A stretch of 7,175 nucleotides of DNA from an uncultured Porphyromonadaceae bacterium (GTDB lineage Bacteria > Bacteroidota > Bacteroidia > Bacteroidales > Muribaculaceae): assembly GCA_902494595.1 (NCBI GenBank), contig CABUTY010000061.1, forward strand, positions 1-7,175, given 5' to 3'. How positions within the stretch are numbered: the first letter of the stretch is position 1; every line of letters starts with the position of its first letter. Below the pieces are notes generated by a model. That model made no database searches. It had not been told where the DNA came from and worked only from the letters and a program-made list of their open reading frames with translations. A program made the position numbers and the translations under genes. Positions 5,928-7,175 of the stretch are shown here, one piece after another.

Positions 5928-6653
5928 CTACTTGTGGAGCTGCACTCCATGGAGAAGGTGTGCCAATGGATTCTCCCCATGCACGGCTGCATAATCCTTT
6001 ATATATGTAGGCACCCCGTATGCCACATCAAGGAAATCATTCTCTCTGAAAGCCTTTTCAGCGAGAGCAGGCATGTCGGTGGCCAAGGGCAACACTCCAT
6101 CCATCCATTCGGCATTAGGCAGCTTTAGAACCTCCTTTGTCTTCATTGCGCCGTCGCCGAGAATCACTATCTTTCGGTCGGATGGCAGTGTATCGAAAGA
6201 GTCTGGTCTGATTATTAGAGCCTGAGGAGGCAGCAGCGCGTTCAAAGCCGAGTCATATGCAGCAGTGTAGACTTCCATTCTACGGGCATCCACCATGGGC
6301 ACTATGATCTCGTCGCCGGTAAAGTCTATCCTGCGGAACATAGCCTTGACGGCAAGCAGTTTAAGTGTCTCCACGCCTATTAGCGGCACATCAAGGCTGA
6401 AGGCCAGGCCCTTTGCCAGCGACATACCTATACGCAACCCCGTGTATGAGCCGGGACCTGTGCTTACTGCCACGGCGTCAGCTTTCCATTCATGACGCAC
6501 AAGCTCTTCCATGGCTCCCGCCGCATACGGCGCCAAGTCTGTGCTCTGTCGCATCGGTGTGCGTTCTATCTTGCTGTATTCAACATTCCCGTCGACACTT
6601 AATGCCACGCTGCATCCGCTTCCCGACGATTCTATGTTTATTATGACTGACAT
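5928..6653 (-). CDS. tsaB: tRNA threonylcarbamoyladenosine biosynthesis protein TsaB
   Basis: TsaB is the non-catalytic partner of TsaD. With TsaE they form the complex that transfers the threonylcarbamoyl group to A37 of tRNAs reading ANN codons (t6A). The 241-residue protein has the ASKHA-type N-terminal fold: INIESSGSGCSVAL at the start, the family signature VSTGPGSYTGLRIGMSLAKG (63-82), and the VDARRMEVYTA strand (121-131). PTYIKD near residues 215-220 corresponds to the usual P-x-Y-[LI]-[RK] C-terminal motif. The common HSE stretch is QSTDL here (36-40). That is acceptable, because TsaB does not bind the catalytic metal. Length and motifs are normal for the family. The ATG at 6653 overlaps the end of the upstream dehydrogenase gene by 13 nt, indicating a shared transcript. 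A hairpin terminator follows. Confidence 0.94.
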   Translation of the reverse strand: MSVIINIESSGSGCSVALSVDGNVEYSKIERTPMRQSTDLAPYAAGAMEELVRHEWKADAVAVSTGPGSYTGLRIGMSLAKGLAFSLDVPLIGVETLKLLAVKAMFRRIDFTGDEIIVPMVDARRMEVYTAAYDSALNALLPPQALIIRPDSFDTLPSDRKIVILGDGAMKTKEVLKLPNAEWMDGVLPLATDMPALAEKAFRENDFLDVAYGVPTYIKDYAAVHGENPLAHLLHGVQLHK

Positions 6654-7174
6654 TTCTCTTCGTTGTTATGAAAAGCTCTCGCGGCATTGATTCCGTCGAG
6701 AGCCGCCGATACTATTCCTCCCGCATATCCCGCACCCTCACCAACTGGATATACGTTATTAAAGCCAATGCTATGTTTTGTGTCGTTGTCGCGAACAATG
6801 CGCACCGGCGACGATGTTCTTGATTCCAGACCTATCATCATGCCTTCTGGCGACAGGAAGCCGGGGGCCTTTCGTCCGAATGTCACAAAGCCCTTGGCAA
6901 GTCTGTCGGCTATAAACGGGGGCAGCAACTCATTGAAGTCCATGCTCTGTACTCCCGGCGCATATGTGGTGGAGGGCAACGTCGCCGAAATGACGCCACT
7001 GATGAAATCGGTCATTCTTTGCGCCGGCGCAATTATACTGTTGCCGGCCTTACGGTAGATTGATTGCTCGAGGTCTTCCTGCAAGGCAAGTATTTCCAGC
7101 GGCCCATGGTCCGCATATTCGGGAAAATCGCCGGGATGAATCTCCACCACCATTCCTGAATTGGACTTTTCGCC
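6641..7174 (-). CDS. FAD-dependent dehydrogenase, C-terminal part (5' end outside window)
   Basis: The frame is open to the right edge of the window and gives 177 residues ending at TAA (6641-6643). The internal ATG at 7153 is not the likely start, because the frame upstream continues as GEKSNSG, part of the family's conserved NSGMVVEI block. The sequence fits the large uncharacterised FAD-dependent dehydrogenases (COG2509 type, about 500 residues): SNSGMVVEIHPGDFPEY, a middle region ISATLPSTTYAPGV, FGRKAPGFLSPEGMMIGLES with SRTSSPVRIVRD, and the C-terminal flavin-contacting motif YPVGEGAGYAGGIVSAALDG followed by AARAF. The glycine-rich Rossmann motif near the N terminus lies outside the window. 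The substrate is unknown. The overlap with tsaB suggests one transcript, but a functional link with tRNA modification is not shown. Confidence 0.88.
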   Translation of the reverse strand, partial: GEKSNSGMVVEIHPGDFPEYADHGPLEILALQEDLEQSIYRKAGNSIIAPAQRMTDFISGVISATLPSTTYAPGVQSMDFNELLPPFIADRLAKGFVTFGRKAPGFLSPEGMMIGLESRTSSPVRIVRDNDTKHSIGFNNVYPVGEGAGYAGGIVSAALDGINAARAFHNNEEKCQS

Positions 7175-7175
7175 G

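Overview
The window looks like ordinary chromosomal housekeeping DNA from a member of the Bacteroidales. The roughly 50% GC content and the protein sequences fit something like Muribaculaceae, though the family is an inference. Three things support the phylum. The gene set (gyrA followed by a TPR protein; DUF4290-murA-rimM) is typical of it. The genes mostly lack a clear Shine-Dalgarno sequence. The one promoter I can identify matches the Bacteroidota consensus (TTTG, 19-nt spacer, TAnnTTTG) rather than the sigma-70 type.

Layout. Positions 2-1069 (+) hold the 3' part of gyrA, encoding the DNA-wrapping C-terminal domain and an acidic tail. It is followed after 13 nt by an exported TPR protein at 1083-2288 (+). 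A perfect 17-bp hairpin at 2306-2343 separates these from a convergent minus-strand operon and probably terminates transcription from both sides. Reading leftward, that operon is DUF4290 (5825-5217), murA (5204-3891), rimM (3894-3352), a small acidic conserved hypothetical (3355-3035) and a secreted OmpA-like peptidoglycan-binding protein (3063-2374). The genes are packed tightly: two junctions are ATGA overlaps, and the last two genes overlap by 29 nt. Upstream on the same strand lies another pair: the end of a FAD-dependent dehydrogenase (7174-6641), overlapping tsaB (6653-5928) by 13 nt. A short intergenic stretch (5826-5927) carries the tsaB terminator, and the probable promoter of the murA operon lies inside and just beyond that hairpin.

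How the genes fit together. The murA operon combines a DUF4290 protein of unknown function, the first committed step of peptidoglycan synthesis, a 30S ribosome-maturation factor, a small unknown protein and a periplasmic peptidoglycan binder. The theme is coupling of cell-wall growth to translation capacity. GyrA (DNA topology) and TsaB (tRNA t6A modification) are core functions.

I found no mobile element, CRISPR array, RNA gene or clearly new system. The points most worth a second look are: MurA carries Asp instead of Cys at the fosfomycin target position; the OmpA-like protein in the same operon keeps the diaminopimelate-binding Asp/Arg pair with exact spacing; a promoter is nested in the tsaB terminator; and the GyrA box is degenerate.
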